A stretch of 64,000 nucleotides of DNA. It comes from Microplitis mediator (taxonomy: Eukaryota > Arthropoda > Insecta > Hymenoptera > Braconidae). The translations under genes were made by a program, and so were the position numbers. Numbering within the stretch: the stretch's first letter is position 1; each line of letters opens with the position of its first letter. The notes below the pieces were generated by a model. The model saw only the letters and a program-made list of their open reading frames with translations. It had not been told where the DNA came from and ran no database searches. This document shows positions 1 to 12,000 of this stretch, one piece after another. The stretch covers positions 18,540,781-18,604,780 of the forward strand of contig NC_079977.1 of assembly GCF_029852145.1 (NCBI RefSeq). Direction: 5' to 3'.

Positions 1-1110
1 TTACGTCAACTTGAAACAAAGCTTCAATAGCCGGGTGGTAAATTTTTGGTAAATGTCAAAAATTGAAATGGCACGAATACAAATCATGGTAACCATTTCT
101 GTCCGATATCGGAATCATTGACTGTGAAAACAATTCACGTAGAATTGTATGGAAACTCAAAGGAATTTGTTTAGGAAATTACAGATTTACATAAATCTCT
201 ATGGGTATCAATATAGGAAAGTATGGATTTACAGTCCACGTCACTTGAGTAGCCTTACCTATTTTTTTCAATAACTGATTCGTTACTAGCTGGAATATAT
301 AATTATATCCGTATATTATATTACTTATTTAAGACAGAACAATATGTGTTGTTAGTGTTTGAGAAGCAATTCGAGAATATTGTGAGGGGGGCATGTCGCT
401 GGTCGGCTGTTCGTCACATAGATGGCTTCAGTGAAATTTGTTGCTCAATGAAACTAATTCATTCCATTTTCGTATTCTTACGTTTTAATTTCATAGCGTA
501 GTGAATAAATTAAAATCGATTCATAACATTACCATTAGCTGCTATGTAAGATGGGGCGCAATGAAATGTTGAGTATTGAAGAAATAAATCGAATTAATTT
601 TTTACTTACTTAAAATTTATCTCGTTATAATATAGCTAGATGATTGAATAGCGAAAGTGCTAAAGATATTCATAATTTTGTGAGATACAATGAAAATTAT
701 GGAAAAAATTATAAAGGTTGAACAGAATTCGCAACAACGTCAAGGAAACGTCGAATGATAATTTGCTTAGTATCAAATTCTATCTAGACTGTTAGGAAAA
801 TAGCAGCAAAAGTTGAAACAGCAGCATCTATTTCAACTTCAACAAGAGTGATAAGACGAGCAAAGCATCTAATGAGAGTGAAATTGATGAAAAAACCGAC
901 TTTGAATCATTAACCCATGAAAAAAATTCCTGATATGGCCTGGTATAAACCTCCCTTGAAATTTATTATTCTAAAATATATCATGAGCTGCTCACATGGC
1001 AATAACTTTATTTGAAAAAAAAAAAAACATTTTCAATTTACAATGTGGGCTGTAAAATTTTGTAATTTTAAATTCAAAGAGCTCATTTCTACAGTTTATA
1101 CTGTAGTAGT
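1..1110. other. No gene seen; AT-rich flank
   Basis: I find no supported gene here. About 215-290 matches 54510-54598 (the segment reading about 'tagcctcacctatt' then 'caataactgattc'), so that piece is a dispersed repeat. The short frame starting at 1043 overlaps the minus-strand exon at 1111-1329 and is its shadow. Confidence 0.6.
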
Positions 1111-1329
1111 TCATGTTTTCTTTCTTTTCTCCATCAAGTTTGTAAGGCTTGTTACCAATCCATTAAGAGATTCTTGTCGAGGAGATAGATCATATAAAGT
1201 TCCTGTCAGACGTTTATATTTAAGTGGTTCTTGGGAATTTATTTCGTAAACAATTGTCGCATAACCAGCTTGTATATATTTAGTTGGGTCACTTTTAAGC
1301 GGACATGCTATTGGACTTCCTACGAAACT
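1111..1329 (-). CDS. Orphan terminal exon of a serine protease homologue
   Basis: On the minus strand an AG acceptor (complement of 1330-1331) opens 72 intact codons and a stop at 1111-1113. The peptide begins SFVGSPIACPLK and contains TLYDLSP, like the last exons of SPH1-3 (SFLGSPIACPLK, SLYDLS). The position of the catalytic Ser is Val. The C-terminal tail is longer than in SPH1 and ends in a basic RKKT. No exons 1-4 lie between it and the SPH1 terminal exon at 2871-3035. It is therefore either an alternative last exon of SPH1 (the phase, 0, is compatible) or a remnant of a deleted gene. Lack of internal stops favours recent or continuing use. Confidence 0.65.
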   Translation of the reverse strand, partial: SFVGSPIACPLKSDPTKYIQAGYATIVYEINSQEPLKYKRLTGTLYDLSPRQESLNGLVTSLTNLMEKRKKT

Positions 1330-1429
1330 CTGTCAACATAATTTGATTATATTAGATAAAAAATTTATGAATTTGAACTTGAAAAGTGCAAACGAAAAAA
1401 AAAAAAATGTTGCTGGGATGGGTATGTTC

Positions 1430-1600
1430 CTGTAGCATGAGTTTTCGGCTGCAACAGGAGTAGCTTGTGGCTGCAACAAGAACCATCCTGTTACAGCTAA
1501 AAGATCAGTCCTGCTACAGCTCAAAGATCAGTCCTGTTGCAGCTACAGGTTATTCCTGTTGCAGCCATCGGAATAATGCTGTTGCAGCCACAGGTTCGAT
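1430..1600. repeat. Short-word array, GTTGCAGC/GCTGCAAC
   Basis: About ten degenerate copies of the word CTGTTGCAGC and its reverse complement, spaced 15-25 bases apart. The minus-strand word predominates in the first half and the plus-strand word in the second, giving an inverted layout. Two overlapping short frames here are by-products of the repeat. Confidence 0.7.
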
Positions 1601-1679
1601 TCCCAGTTCGAGCTATCTATATTTTTCTCAATTTATTTATAAATTGTCTTATTGAGAAGGTAAGTTTGTTTAGGTTTCC

Positions 1680-2140
1680 ACTATATTTAAATGGTGGTAT
1701 CGTATGGTAATACGGAAATATCGCTTGGTTCCACAATAAAAAGCCAAGTACGACTTGATTAATTACCTGGTGTTCGGGAAGTTAGCAGTCCTAAGTCTAA
1801 CCAGTTACTTGGTCCTCCCGGCTCCGTGTGTCTGTGCCTCTAGGTGGATGCCCAGTCTTACTGGCTCTGTCCGTGTCTCGGTGGCTACCCGGTCCTACCG
1901 ACTCTGTCTCGTCGGCGCTACTGTCTTGTAGTTCTATTAATTTCTCTCGATTATTTTTGGCTATGATCGGAAAACTTCTCCCTTAGATGATTATGATTGG
2001 GCTTAGCGTGCGAGTATTTTCAATTAGCGCGCCCGGTGACAAGTCGAATAACTTAATTGAACGCTTGTTTGGGGTTCCAGGTAGGGTAAGTGACCATCGG
2101 TACAAATCACGATTTTGGTAGATAGAATAACCCAATTTAC
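1680..2140. other. GC-richer island, probable degenerate transposon
   Basis: Base composition is clearly less AT-rich than the surroundings, with CT-rich repeated phrases such as 'ggtcctcccgg' and 'ccggtcctaccg'. No coding frame is supported. It ends at 'aacccaatttaccccgttac'; the complement of that phrase recurs at about 50558-50578, so the 3' edge belongs to a dispersed repeat. A retrotransposon LTR or leader is possible but not demonstrated. Confidence 0.35.
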
Positions 2141-2147
2141 CCCGTTA

Positions 2148-2215
2148 CAAGGATTCGAACCCGGAACTGTACGCACGAAAGATTAACGCTTTAGTTATAT
2201 CACTACGCTACCGAT
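2148..2215 (-). repeat. tRNA-like module (SINE head or tRNA pseudogene)
   Basis: The minus strand has an A-box-like stretch (TAGCGTAGTGATATAAC) and a B box (GGTTCGAATCC) at tRNA spacing. I could not fold a clean acceptor stem, and it adjoins repeat sequence, so a functional tRNA gene is unlikely. Confidence 0.5.
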
Positions 2216-2357
2216 TGTTGCTCCTCAGCTTAGTCATGCATAAGGAAAATACTACTTTGTATTAGTGAGAAATTTCAAAGATCCGTTTAATTCAGGCCGT
2301 GCCCATATTTTTTTAATAACAACCAAATTTCAAATCGTTGATTGCCATAGTGGATCC

Positions 2358-2608
2358 GAAATACGGTGAATTACCGGACTTTGCAGAAATTTACCGTAAG
2401 ATACCGTAATTTACTGCAAATTTACCGCAATTTACGGTAGATTACCGTAATATGGCTATTTTACCGTGATTTACGGTAAAAATGGAGTATTTTTCGGCAA
2501 TTCTGCCGAATACCGTACATTAAGGTATTTTACCGCAAATTTGCCGTAAAAATACCGCAGTAAATTACGGTGATCTACAGTAAATTACGGTAATTTACCG
2601 TAATTTAG
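2358..2608. repeat. Short-word array, TTACCGTAA
   Basis: Many copies of TTACGGTAA/TTACCGTAA and derivatives fill about 250 bases. The word is close to self-complementary, so both strands look alike. Confidence 0.8.
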
Positions 2609-2636
2609 ATCTGCTAGGTTGTGAAGAAAATTGACG

Positions 2637-2718
2637 TACACGGACAGCAAATTATGGGAACTTTTGCTATGCATTATGGGAATAGTTCCCATAATAGTCG
2701 TGCTACCCATTATTTTTT
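2637..2718. mobile_element. Half of a CACGG-capped MITE (ATTATGGGAA type)
   Basis: It begins with CACGGACAGCAAATTATGGG, closely like the left ends at 22331 and 57205, and continues with 'gctatgcattatgggaatag'. The opposite terminus is missing, so it is a truncated copy. Confidence 0.6.
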
Positions 2719-2870
2719 TTTAGTTTAACTAGTATATTTTTTATATTACGAATAAATTCCTGTACATAGAAAAAAAATTTTATACATTTCGGGAGAAACA
2801 TAACATTTTTTGACAGTATTTATACACCGTATCGATTTAATAACAATTAATAAATATCAATTGATTTTCG

Positions 2871-5800
2871 TTAAGGAGATAAATCATATAAACTTCCTTC
2901 TAATACTTTATATTTGTTTGATTCGTTTTCATTTAGTGAGTGATATACTCGGTAGACAATTGTCGCGATGCCAGATTGTATATGTTGACTTGGATCATTT
3001 TTCAGTGGACATGCAATTGGACTTCCCAAAAAACTCTGGAAAACAACATACACTTCGATATATACAACCAATAAATCTTTACATAAAAGGTATTCCTACC
3101 TGCTAACTCTTGCCCCGGGATACAAAAATTTAGATCTGTTCTGATCAAATTTGATCATCATTCATACTGAACCTAGATCAGAGTAGATCTGATTTAATCT
3201 GTTCAGATTAAACTAGATCTGATCAGATATGACATTTTTCTTTGGGGAAATATAGTCCAGATCTATCCTGATCAAATCTAATCAAGTCGGATCAACCTAG
3301 ATCAAAGTAGATCAACCTGGATCTAGTGAGATCAAAATAAATCAACATTGATTGAACGATCAATTTATAAAGTGAATATAAATAGATCTTATTCGATCTG
3401 TGCGGATCAAACCAGATCCAAGCTGATATAACTTTTTCTGGGGAAAAAAAGTTCAGATCTGCTCTGATCAGATTAGATCTGTACAGATTATACAGAAATA
3501 TTTCTAAACATGATATTATAATTATAAGATTAACTAGCTGAATTTTGACACATTCACTTAATTTTTGATAATTCTATAAAGTCTATCGTAATTAAAATAA
3601 AAATTTCAAATGTATATCATTCAAAGGAGAAGGTACAGCTGATCTCATATGGAACATAAAACGTTTACTTTTAATTTTAATGGTTTCAATCCTATATATT
3701 TTATATTATTGTGATATATTTAATATATTTTTAATCAGACATATCAATTTTTATTAGGATAGAGATAATAAAACAGATCTATTTAGATCTAGCGAATTCG
3801 ATCAAGTTTGATCTAAACTGATCTGGCCAAAATGCAGATCTGTTCAAATCTGAAACATCAGATCTAATTTGATCTGAATAGATCTTAATTTTTTTTCCCG
3901 GGGCGATGAAAATTCTTACAATAGACCTTATACAAAAATGAAACGGATCTTATAAAAGATCTTTCGGGGTGCTGACAGGAGTCTAATAAGTTCCTTACGG
4001 GAATCCTATAAGATTTTTACAAATATTCAACATGACCCAATCGAAAAAATCCATGTGGAATTGCATAAGAACCCATAGTAATTCATGTAGGGAAGTATGA
4101 ATTTATGTGAGAATACATAGGAATTAGTGTAGTAAACAGTAATTAAACATTTTTGACAGTTTCTCTCTCAAATTCAACTTCCACCGTTGATATGACAAAA
4201 AATTTTATTCGATACTTTATGCTCAAAGGTAGGAAACCTGACAGACTTGAAGTGCAGGCACGCGTTTGAGGCTATGGATACATTCTCATCAAGACCTCGT
4301 ACTATATCTAGTCTCGAAAAGAATGCGCCCATTGCCTCAAACTTGTGACTTCACTTCAAGCCGTCAGAATCCCTACCGTTCCGCATACGTATCGAAAATA
4401 ATTAATGTAACGTAATGAGTAGGAAGGGCTTCGACACTCGTGTGTTGGCAACACTGACCTAACGGTTCGTTAACCAATCACACTCGTTGTCGAAAGCACT
4501 TTCTACTCAATTTGGTAATAAACTATTGTTTTATCATTCGTTTTGAAACAGATCCAATTTTCGGACCCCAAATAATTCTTAGGAGAACCTTCAAGATCTT
4601 ATTAGATTTCCGATAAGATCTTACATAGATACTTTACAAGAATTAGTAGGTGTGTGAATTTAGTGATTAAACAAAAAAACTTACGACATCGTACGCTGAA
4701 TAGTTCCCAATGGTCAAAAAATTTGGACATGGATCGAGAAAACAATCTCCATCACCGATTAATTTTCTTTCTTCATTTTCGTCTATTTTGAATCCTCCTT
4801 CATCAGGCACCAATTGATATTGAACTGTGATAGGTACTAATTTATGGATGTATATAAATCATAAATTAATTTTCAAATTTGTGGTAGAAAAGTTAATGGA
4901 AAAATATAAAACGAAGTTAGTATTGCATGTTACCCCTATTAACGCCATCATATTCAACTATCCAGTGATAAACGAAACAATTATTTTTATCAATATCATC
5001 AATATTATCATCATTTATCATTGGAATTGTATTTATTCTATAGGTCAGTTCAAAAGGTTCATTCAAATATAATAAGACTGAATCAAGATCTCTGATGTCT
5101 TCTTTATAAAGATGATTCGGATAAATTCCCACGGATTTTCTCGACACACATAAATCAGAATTTACTTTTTTATGCAACTCAGTTATCATGCAATCAGTCA
5201 CAGCCAATAAATTTTCAACATCGTGACTGAAAAAAGTTAAATTGTCTTAGTATGAGTCTTATAAATAACGAAATTTATTACATTTTTGAATATACTGACT
5301 CAAATACTGCTTTTGCTGAGGTTAAGACAATGTTTTCTTTTATAATAGCGCCATAACTGATGCCTTGAATAAAATTTTCCAGTTTAAAAGTTAAAATATT
5401 ATATTCCATACCAAGGATGGAAAGTAGGACATTCCGACCCACGTGTGTAATTCCCTACCTAAGCCAAAAGTGAGGGTAGAAAACACGTGGATTGGGATGT
5501 CCTACCTTCCTCCGTGGTGTGTTCAAGTTTTCATCATACCCGCCTCAATGTTAAAATTTCTGCCTTGCTTATCCCTTACAGGAAGAAACAAATGAACACT
5601 CATGAACACTATTGAAAATTTATTAGTGTTCATAAGTGTTTTATAAGTGATCATTAGTAATCTGACCAGTGAATCTTACAACACCATTGGATGAGCTTAG
5701 TTGGATAGTGTTGTCATAGTATTCATTAGGACTTCGACTAATGAATCTTGCAACACTTTTGGAAGTAATTACTGTTAACAGTGTTGTATTAGTGTTTTTT

Positions 5801-7364
5801 AGTCGGTGTACTAATGTATCTTTTAACACTATTGGAGTTGGTTAGTTTCGAATATTGTTTTATCAGTGATCATAAGTAGTCTGATTAGTGAATCTTACAA
5901 TGTGACTATAAGAGATAAGTGCTGTCCAGGTTTCTATAGTGTCCATTGGTGATCCTTATAGTCAGTATTGCTCTACTGTGGAATTTAAATTAATGACACT
6001 TAACGCACTAATGACACTAAACCATTAGTGCGCGAAAAAACCAAAGCATTAGTGTTTCTCATCAGTGCTGCTTAGTTTTTTTCCGTAAGGGTGGAGGGAA
6101 GATAGTCGTTCTTTCCTTTCAGGAGATAAAAAATGATAAAAATCAGCGTATGTGCCATTCTTCCCAATAGAAGTAAAATTTTTAACTTTCAGGAGTATGT
6201 TTAGTGAAAAATCGGATACACACCACGGAGGAAGGAAGAACGTTCCAATTCATGTTTTTGCCCACTACACGCTTAGTTTGGAATGTCCTACTTTCCTCTT
6301 TAGTTGTTTAATATACTATTTCAGCACCGAAGTCTTAAAAATAAAAAGACTGTAACTTGGGCTTTGCTTTTCTAATTCGAATAAATAAAAAATTTTCTTT
6401 AAAATTTTGAGATCTACTTCGATAGCTGACATGTAATTATATCGCAAAAATTGATTTTAGAAAGTTACTGTTCAAGAAATAACAAAAATGATAGATCACT
6501 CGATTTAGAACTATTCATCCTAGTTACCTTATCATCTTTTCGGAAAAGCACTAATAAACACTGCTTGAGAGCACTAATGAAAAACTAATGGGCTAGTATT
6601 TTTCGTGGTATAACCCGATGAAAATATTTGAATTTATTCATTCATGCTTGGATAAATATTCATACTGATCAATTGATGTTTTTTAATATTTTTATCGATG
6701 AAAAATTATTTGTCTTTACTGGAGCTAGAACCCAGATCTTTCTGCATTATCAGTCGAAGCCTGGTTCCATTCTGCCAACCCTACAGACTTGATAGTTAGG
6801 ATTATTTTGAAGGTCTATATATTTATTATAAAAAATCTAAATGATCTCGACAATGCAAATGATATTAATCGCGATGATTAAGTAATTTATAAATTTTCAC
6901 TGTATTTTTATAGAGATTTAATATTAACTTTTGAGGTTAGAGTCTCTTTCATTTGAAATACGCTTGATACCGAAATGACTTTCAATTGTGATATAGGCTT
7001 ACTAATCGGACTACTAATCAGCACTATTGCAGCTCGATCAACGCTCACTACTTCCAATAGTATTGCAAGATTTATTAGTTGGATTACTAGTGATCACTAC
7101 TTTAACACTACTCATCACTAGTGAATGTTCGAAAGTTTTCATTAATTTTGTTCCGTAAGGACACTGCGCAACTTCTACAATAATATTAATAAACTATCTT
7201 TTACCAATTGGTGAAGTTATAGTTTCGTCAATAATAAGCACCAGCCATGGTGACTTCAAGTTCTTCTTCAATTCTTCAGTTAACGGCCGATCAGTCAATA
7301 TGGCACAGCAATCAATGCATTCCATTAAATAAAATGTTATAAATATTAGTAATTTCTTCATCAT
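2871..7364 (-). CDS. SPH1: secreted catalytically dead serine protease homologue
   Basis: Five coding exons on the minus strand: 7205-7364, 5282-5363, 4934-5226, 4685-4836 and 2871-3035. All introns are GT-AG with phases 1, 2, 1, 0. The spliced length is 852 nt, 283 residues. The N-terminus (MMKKLLIFITFYLME) is a hydrophobic signal peptide. It is followed by LTDRPLTEELKKNLKSPWLV, then a chymotrypsin-fold core: GISYGAIIKENIVLTSAK, LDSVLLYLNEPFEL and SFLGSPIACPL. By family alignment TAAHC is replaced by TSAKA (His lost), Asp102 is kept in LDSV, and GDSGGP is SFLGSP (Ser195 to Leu). It should therefore be secreted but non-proteolytic. Insect SPHs commonly act as cofactors or decoys in immune cascades and in venoms; which applies here cannot be told. 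The tail stops right after DLSP, about 18 residues shorter than SPH2. The exon 4 acceptor is placed at ATTAG because the alternative CACAG is not conserved in SPH2. Confidence 0.85.
3114..3902. mobile_element. CCCGGG-capped element filled with AGATCT words (SPH1 intron 4)
   Basis: Termini are CCCGGGATACAAAAATTTAG and, inverted, a T-rich end closing in CCCGGG. They are flanked by the direct dinucleotide GC (3112-3113 and 3903-3904). The first and last 350 or so bases iterate AGATCTGATC-type words, while the centre is plain AT-rich DNA. No coding capacity. It lies between the last two coding exons of SPH1. Confidence 0.75.
4232..4378. repeat. Imperfect inverted repeat
   Basis: Left arm GGAAACCTGACAGACTTGAA with GTTTGAGGC pairs with GCCTCAAAC and CACTTCAAGCCGTCAGAATCC on the right, around a loop of about 55 bases. 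It is a probable small mobile-element remnant within SPH1 intron 4. Confidence 0.55.
5573..6091. mobile_element. CCCTTAC-capped element filled with AGTGTTCAT/ATTAGTG words (SPH1 intron 1)
   Basis: The left end is CCCTTACAGGAAGAAAC and the right end TTTTTTTCCGTAAGGG, inverted. The interior iterates ACTAATGATCACTATTG-like words in both orientations. No coding potential is supported; the 62-codon minus frame is periodic repeat. No clear target duplication is seen. Confidence 0.7.
6541..7162. mobile_element. CCCTTAC-class element with tRNA-like module (SPH1 copy)
   Basis: The left boundary is degenerate (TTTTCGGAAAAGCACTAATAA) and the right boundary is TTTTGTTCCGTAAGG. Both ends carry ACTAATGA/TCATTAGT words. 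A tRNA-like module sits inside at 6717-6785. The same insertion occurs in SPH2 intron 1 at about 14870-15474, so it predates the SPH1/SPH2 duplication. Confidence 0.7.
6717..6785 (-). repeat. tRNA-like module
   Basis: The minus strand reads GGGTTGGCAGAATGGAACC (A-box side) and GATCTGGGTTCTAGCTCCAG (B-box side). The same module recurs at 15028-15096, 44338-44406 and 58304-58372, and a related one at 19220-19290. A repeat-borne tRNA-derived sequence rather than a tRNA gene. Confidence 0.65.
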
Positions 7365-7990
7365 ATTTTGTTTATTTATGTTCTAAATACTTTTACAAAG
7401 TTGTATTCGTTGGTAAACTTTAATGCCAATAATCGACTGTTTATCTCTACTTTACTTATACATCGGTAATTCATTGCCGATAATTTTGTTATTAACAGTA
7501 CGATAAGAATATAATTATAGCAATTATTGTTTTGTAGAAGATATCGTATAAGTAGCTTACGTACGTTTCGAACAAGGTGACAATAACCTAGTAATTTTAC
7601 TTAAGCGCTTTTTAACAAAATTTTCTTATATTTTTTACAGGGTGATTTATTCAATCAGTTTGTAACCGTTCGTCGGTGATGATTATATTTAAATTATAAC
7701 TAACACGACTACCCTGTGGAAAAATTTATATAGGGATCCAGACTATATTTCTGTGTGGGTTTCCATACTTAAATTCATGTTACGGAAACATACATTACTT
7801 TTTTAAGAAATATCAAAATTTCCAGCGTGGAAGCACTGAGGGCGCTTTGTTGGGGCTCTAACTTTTTTCAGGAACTTAACTCACTTTCAGTCATCTCTAC
7901 ACGTTTTAAAGTATATGAACATAAGTTTAAACTTATATCCTCATAAAGAGAATTCATTAATAAATAATTATCATGCAACGTAAGTTGATT
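7365..7990 (-). promoter_or_regulatory. 5' flank of SPH1, conserved upstream of SPH2
   Basis: The sequence just upstream of the SPH1 start, to about 7730, is collinear with 15677-16040 upstream of SPH2 (shared phrases 'gaagatatcgta' and 'taacagtacgataag'). Similarity resumes at 7745-7990 versus 16800-17040. No canonical TATAAA is evident. 5' UTR and core promoter probably lie here, but the start site cannot be placed. Confidence 0.5.
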
Positions 7991-8114
7991 CCTTAATTAG
8001 ACAATTTTATAGTAAATATTTGAGTTGAGGGGAGCTCTGACCTATGTAGGGTTTTATGAATGTAGCTTACTGTAGCTTCTGTAGCTTACGACTGGGTTAA
8101 GAATGTTTTTTAAT

Positions 8115-8450
8115 CATCGGCAATCCATCGATAATCATTGATCGGTCTACCATCGGCTAGATGACTGGCCGATTGTCTAACCAGTGCCTTTGATACGAAA
8201 TCCATGGGCCAGTTATCGAATATTACTGGCCCATTAATGTAATTCAATTATCGGCCAACCAAGGTTACCTATTGATCGGCCAATCATTGGCTGAATGACT
8301 TGCCAATTGTATCACTGGCGATATCGATACAAGATCCATGGGCCTCTCATCAACCATTAATGGCCCAATACTGGTATTTTGATCATCGGCCAATGATTGC
8401 AAGCCATTAATAGGCCAGTCATCGGCATTGGTGCATGCCTGGCGGTTCCT
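8115..8450. repeat. Short-word array, ATCGGCCAAT / TTGGCCGAT
   Basis: About a dozen copies of 'tcggccaat', 'ggcccatt' and their complements occur between about 8115 and 8435. It lies in the SPH1-SPH2 intergenic region. The minus frame 8265-8465 is periodic repeat, not a gene. Confidence 0.75.
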
Positions 8451-8527
8451 ACACGGGGATGTCAATTAATTGAATGATTTCTTGTAATCAGGATAACTCG
8501 CGGATAAAACGGCTAACGGCCCTAATT

Positions 8528-8830
8528 TCTTAACTTCCCATTAAGAAAAAGTTTGTTGGCCGTCAACTTTTTCTAGTTTATTTTTATTTCTCAGAAGCCA
8601 TTCAAACGATTAACTTCAAAATCTAATCAGCTCTAGATCTCGATGAAACGCGATTACTGCCTCATCCATTTCAATCGGCTTATTCGTTCGAGAGATATCG
8701 TCGGAGACAGAAATGTTAAAAATCGGTTTTTTACGAATATTATTGAAATGACTAAATCAAACATTTCCTAAATTTAATCAGCTCTAGGATTCAATAAAAC
8801 ACGCCGATTGCTACCCAAATGACTCACAAA
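8528..8830. repeat. Fragment of the AACTTCCCGC family
   Basis: It starts 'taacttcccattaagaaaaag' and includes phrases typical of the family ('aaaatctaatcagctctag', 'ttcgagagatatcgtcg'), also seen at 36070-36910, 37793-38878 and 13827-14812. Truncated. Confidence 0.6.
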
Positions 8831-9091
8831 AGTGTTGAAAATTTAACACCCAAAATTTTAACACACGCTTTTTTTTTAAACTTCGATGATACGTTTTTTA
8901 CTGTGCAGGTTATTTAATACTGTTAACAAATAAAAAGCTACAAATAAAATGAGTGATTGAGATGTGCGCTTTTAGATTTTCCAACAATTTATTAATATTT
9001 TTCTTATATTACAAAGAAAATATTGTGCATGAGACAAAAATTTTCATACATTTATGGTTAGAATTTACCTTTTTTATAACAATGTTTACAT
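8831..9091. other. AT-rich spacer below SPH2
   Basis: Probable 3' flank of SPH2. Nothing further is supported except a short 'gttgaaaatttaacaccc' motif at its left edge, which matches the ACACCGTG-type repeat words at 9403-9655. Confidence 0.4.
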
Positions 9092-12000
9092 TCACTGTAT
9101 CGCATCAATAACAGACATTAGTGTCTCATTAATTTCTTTTCGTTGAAAAGATAGATCATATAAACTTCCTTCTGATATTTCATATTTGTTTGCTGTGTTT
9201 TCATTTACTGAGCGATATAGTTCGTAGACAACTGTCGCTAAGCCAGTTTGTATATATTGACTTGGATCATTTTTCAGTGAACATGCGATTGGACTTCCCA
9301 AAAAACTCTGTCAACAAAATACAACTCGATATAGACAACCAACGAATTTTTACATAAGAAGTATTCCCACGCGCTTATTCTTGTAAGAAAAATTCTTACA
9401 TACACTGTAAAAAATGTCAAGCCCTCGGTGTGGTGTGAACGATTTGGTGTCAAAATTTTCAACCCTGTTGTAGTGAAAGTTACGGGACGCACGGTGTTAA
9501 ATTTTCAACCGTGTGAATTAGAATTTTCATACTATTAATGGTGTAAATGGGTAGGTTATTTATTCAAAACTCATACCGTCTGTGTTAAAACTACACCGCT
9601 TGATATGTGACACCAAAAAAATTTCACACCGTCAATCTACACCGAGCAGTTTTTGTAAAGTCCTCAGGTGTTGACAGGAATCTTACACGATTCTGACAGG
9701 AAATTTAATAAGATCTTGTACATTGTTATCAGAAATGTACGTAATGATGTAAGAGTCTCGTAAGTTTTTTACATCAACCTTGCATACTTGGGCCAGGATC
9801 TTAAAATTTCATGTAGGAGTCTTACAAGGATAAAATGATATATTTTTAAGTATCAAACATGAATTTGTATGCTTAAGTTAGGTTCGAAAATTGAATGCGA
9901 GAATGAAATATCGGTCCTGTAAGATCTTGTAAGAGACATATGTATGTGGAGATGTAAGACTCTTCTCTATCAAAAAAATCCATCTTAGATCCCGATATAA
10001 ATCTCACATGGATTCCTATCGGAATCCAGACCATGTCGGAATCCATATGGAAATCTTATGTGGATTAGGAATCAGGAAAATAAACAAAAGCGTCACGTTA
10101 TTGAGACTAATAACATTAAAAGCGTACATGCTTTCATTAACTTTCCTAGGGTACAATACCTTCGTACGATTTCTAATTTAGTGATTTATTAAAATGATTT
10201 GTAATTATTATAAGATGTAATACTTCTTGAGTTAACTAATAACCCTATTTAGAAAATTCCGTAAGGGATTCGTTGTGGAAGAGTGTGATTCACAAAATAG
10301 TCACTCGCTTCGGGTCAATGCGTCGTTACAACCGAAGAGTACACTCAAAGTAGTAAGAGTATAGCTCTTTGAAGACTTCGGGTTGTTTGAATCACTTCGG
10401 CTAGTCCCGCTATACTTTGGTGTTACTAGCATGCACACCATGGTTTACTGCTTTCTCCTCAACAACGTGGCAAGTGAAGCCAGGTTTAACCGCCAGCCGC
10501 CATCTTGTATCAATCTCTATTGAACAGTCTAACGTATCGCCTCATGCTCTACATTACAATACGTTATCGCTACTTAATTTCTGATTATAGCTGTGTTCTG
10601 AATTTACTAACTACAATTAAAATATTCTCAATAATTAGATCGTACATTTAAAGTGACTACTTATTGAGCTTATTTGGTGTTCGGGGTCAGTTAAATACAT
10701 AAACTTACCGCGAGTTCGTGTGTGCATTCTTTGAGACCACGTGTCACAATTGTTATACGTGCATTTTTCCTAGACCATTCGCTACCATGTTTATAATTAA
10801 TTTAAGAGTTTGCATTCGCCTAAATATTTTTCTTATCGACACAAAGTGTAAAAAGTGTAAATAAATCATAATTTATTATTATCTATACTTTCCGTGTAAT
10901 AATTTTTACTTATTAAGACAGTACACCTGCACCAGATTCCATTAATTGAATTTTTCATTTCATATTGTGGTCCTTCGAGCCGAATTCTGGTGTGAATTTA
11001 ACAACTCAAGTTTATTATAAGTAGAATTTGCAAAATAATTAAAAAAAAAAGTGTGTCGAGTCAGTCTTAGTACAGTGAAAATCGCTAAATGCCGTCGGCA
11101 TTGCTGAGCACTTTATAGTGCTGCCTGAGGTGGTCAGTTTACACACTGGTGTAAAAGACTTTATACCAAATTCGATCTAATACTTAGCGTCGGTTCTACT
11201 CGCTACTTAGTGTCCATTTTGTGTAAAACAAGATTCACGATGTCCGCCGAAGCTCAAGTTGCTTTACAAATGCAACGCATCGACACGATTCGAAATATGT
11301 CCACTCCCTTAACTGACGCCGTACTTGCTACCCAAAGTGCTGCCGTCATTGATGCCAATCTCGCTATTTTGAACGATTTATGGTCTCGCTTCAACACAAC
11401 TCATGAACGCTTGTACGATGATGTACCTGAGATCATCACCAACGAATACACACAGGTAACGCTTTCAGTACTGCTTTGATTGCTTACAGTGATCTATGAG
11501 TAAGACTCAGCACTGCCAGACCCGAACCGAAACCAGGTCATGAAACACATGCGGTCAACTCAGATCAAGCTGTGCACTTTGCAGGCAAGCACAAAACCAA
11601 TGTGCCACAAATCAAGCTGCTAACTTTTCAGAATAACACCAGATTGAACACTCGCTCCACGAACCCACGTCGATTGCTCGTTGTGCATATCGATGAATTT
11701 TTGGACAGGAAACCACTGACTACTTGCTCCGCTGCTGAACTCGATGCACTGTTACTCGCTAACAAGAAATCGTTAGACACCATCACTGCTTTGGGTATAA
11801 CTACTAGTGGGTTAGACCCTATCATTATTAGGATCACTGTTCGGTGCCTTCCATCAGAGCTCCGAGTTGAGTGGATGTCTTCGCTTGGATTATCTAACGA
11901 ATTTTCAATTTATAAACAACTCCACGATATGCTGAAGGCAAAAGTACGTGCTTAGGAAAGTTCAGAGATTGGTGCTAAGGTGAGGAGTCCAATTTTTCCA

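Noticed and set aside
4831..4838. CACAG as the SPH1 exon 4 acceptor
   Set aside because: The AG is absent at the same place in SPH2, whereas ATTAG four codons upstream is conserved, in phase, and keeps exon length equal (152 nt) in both.
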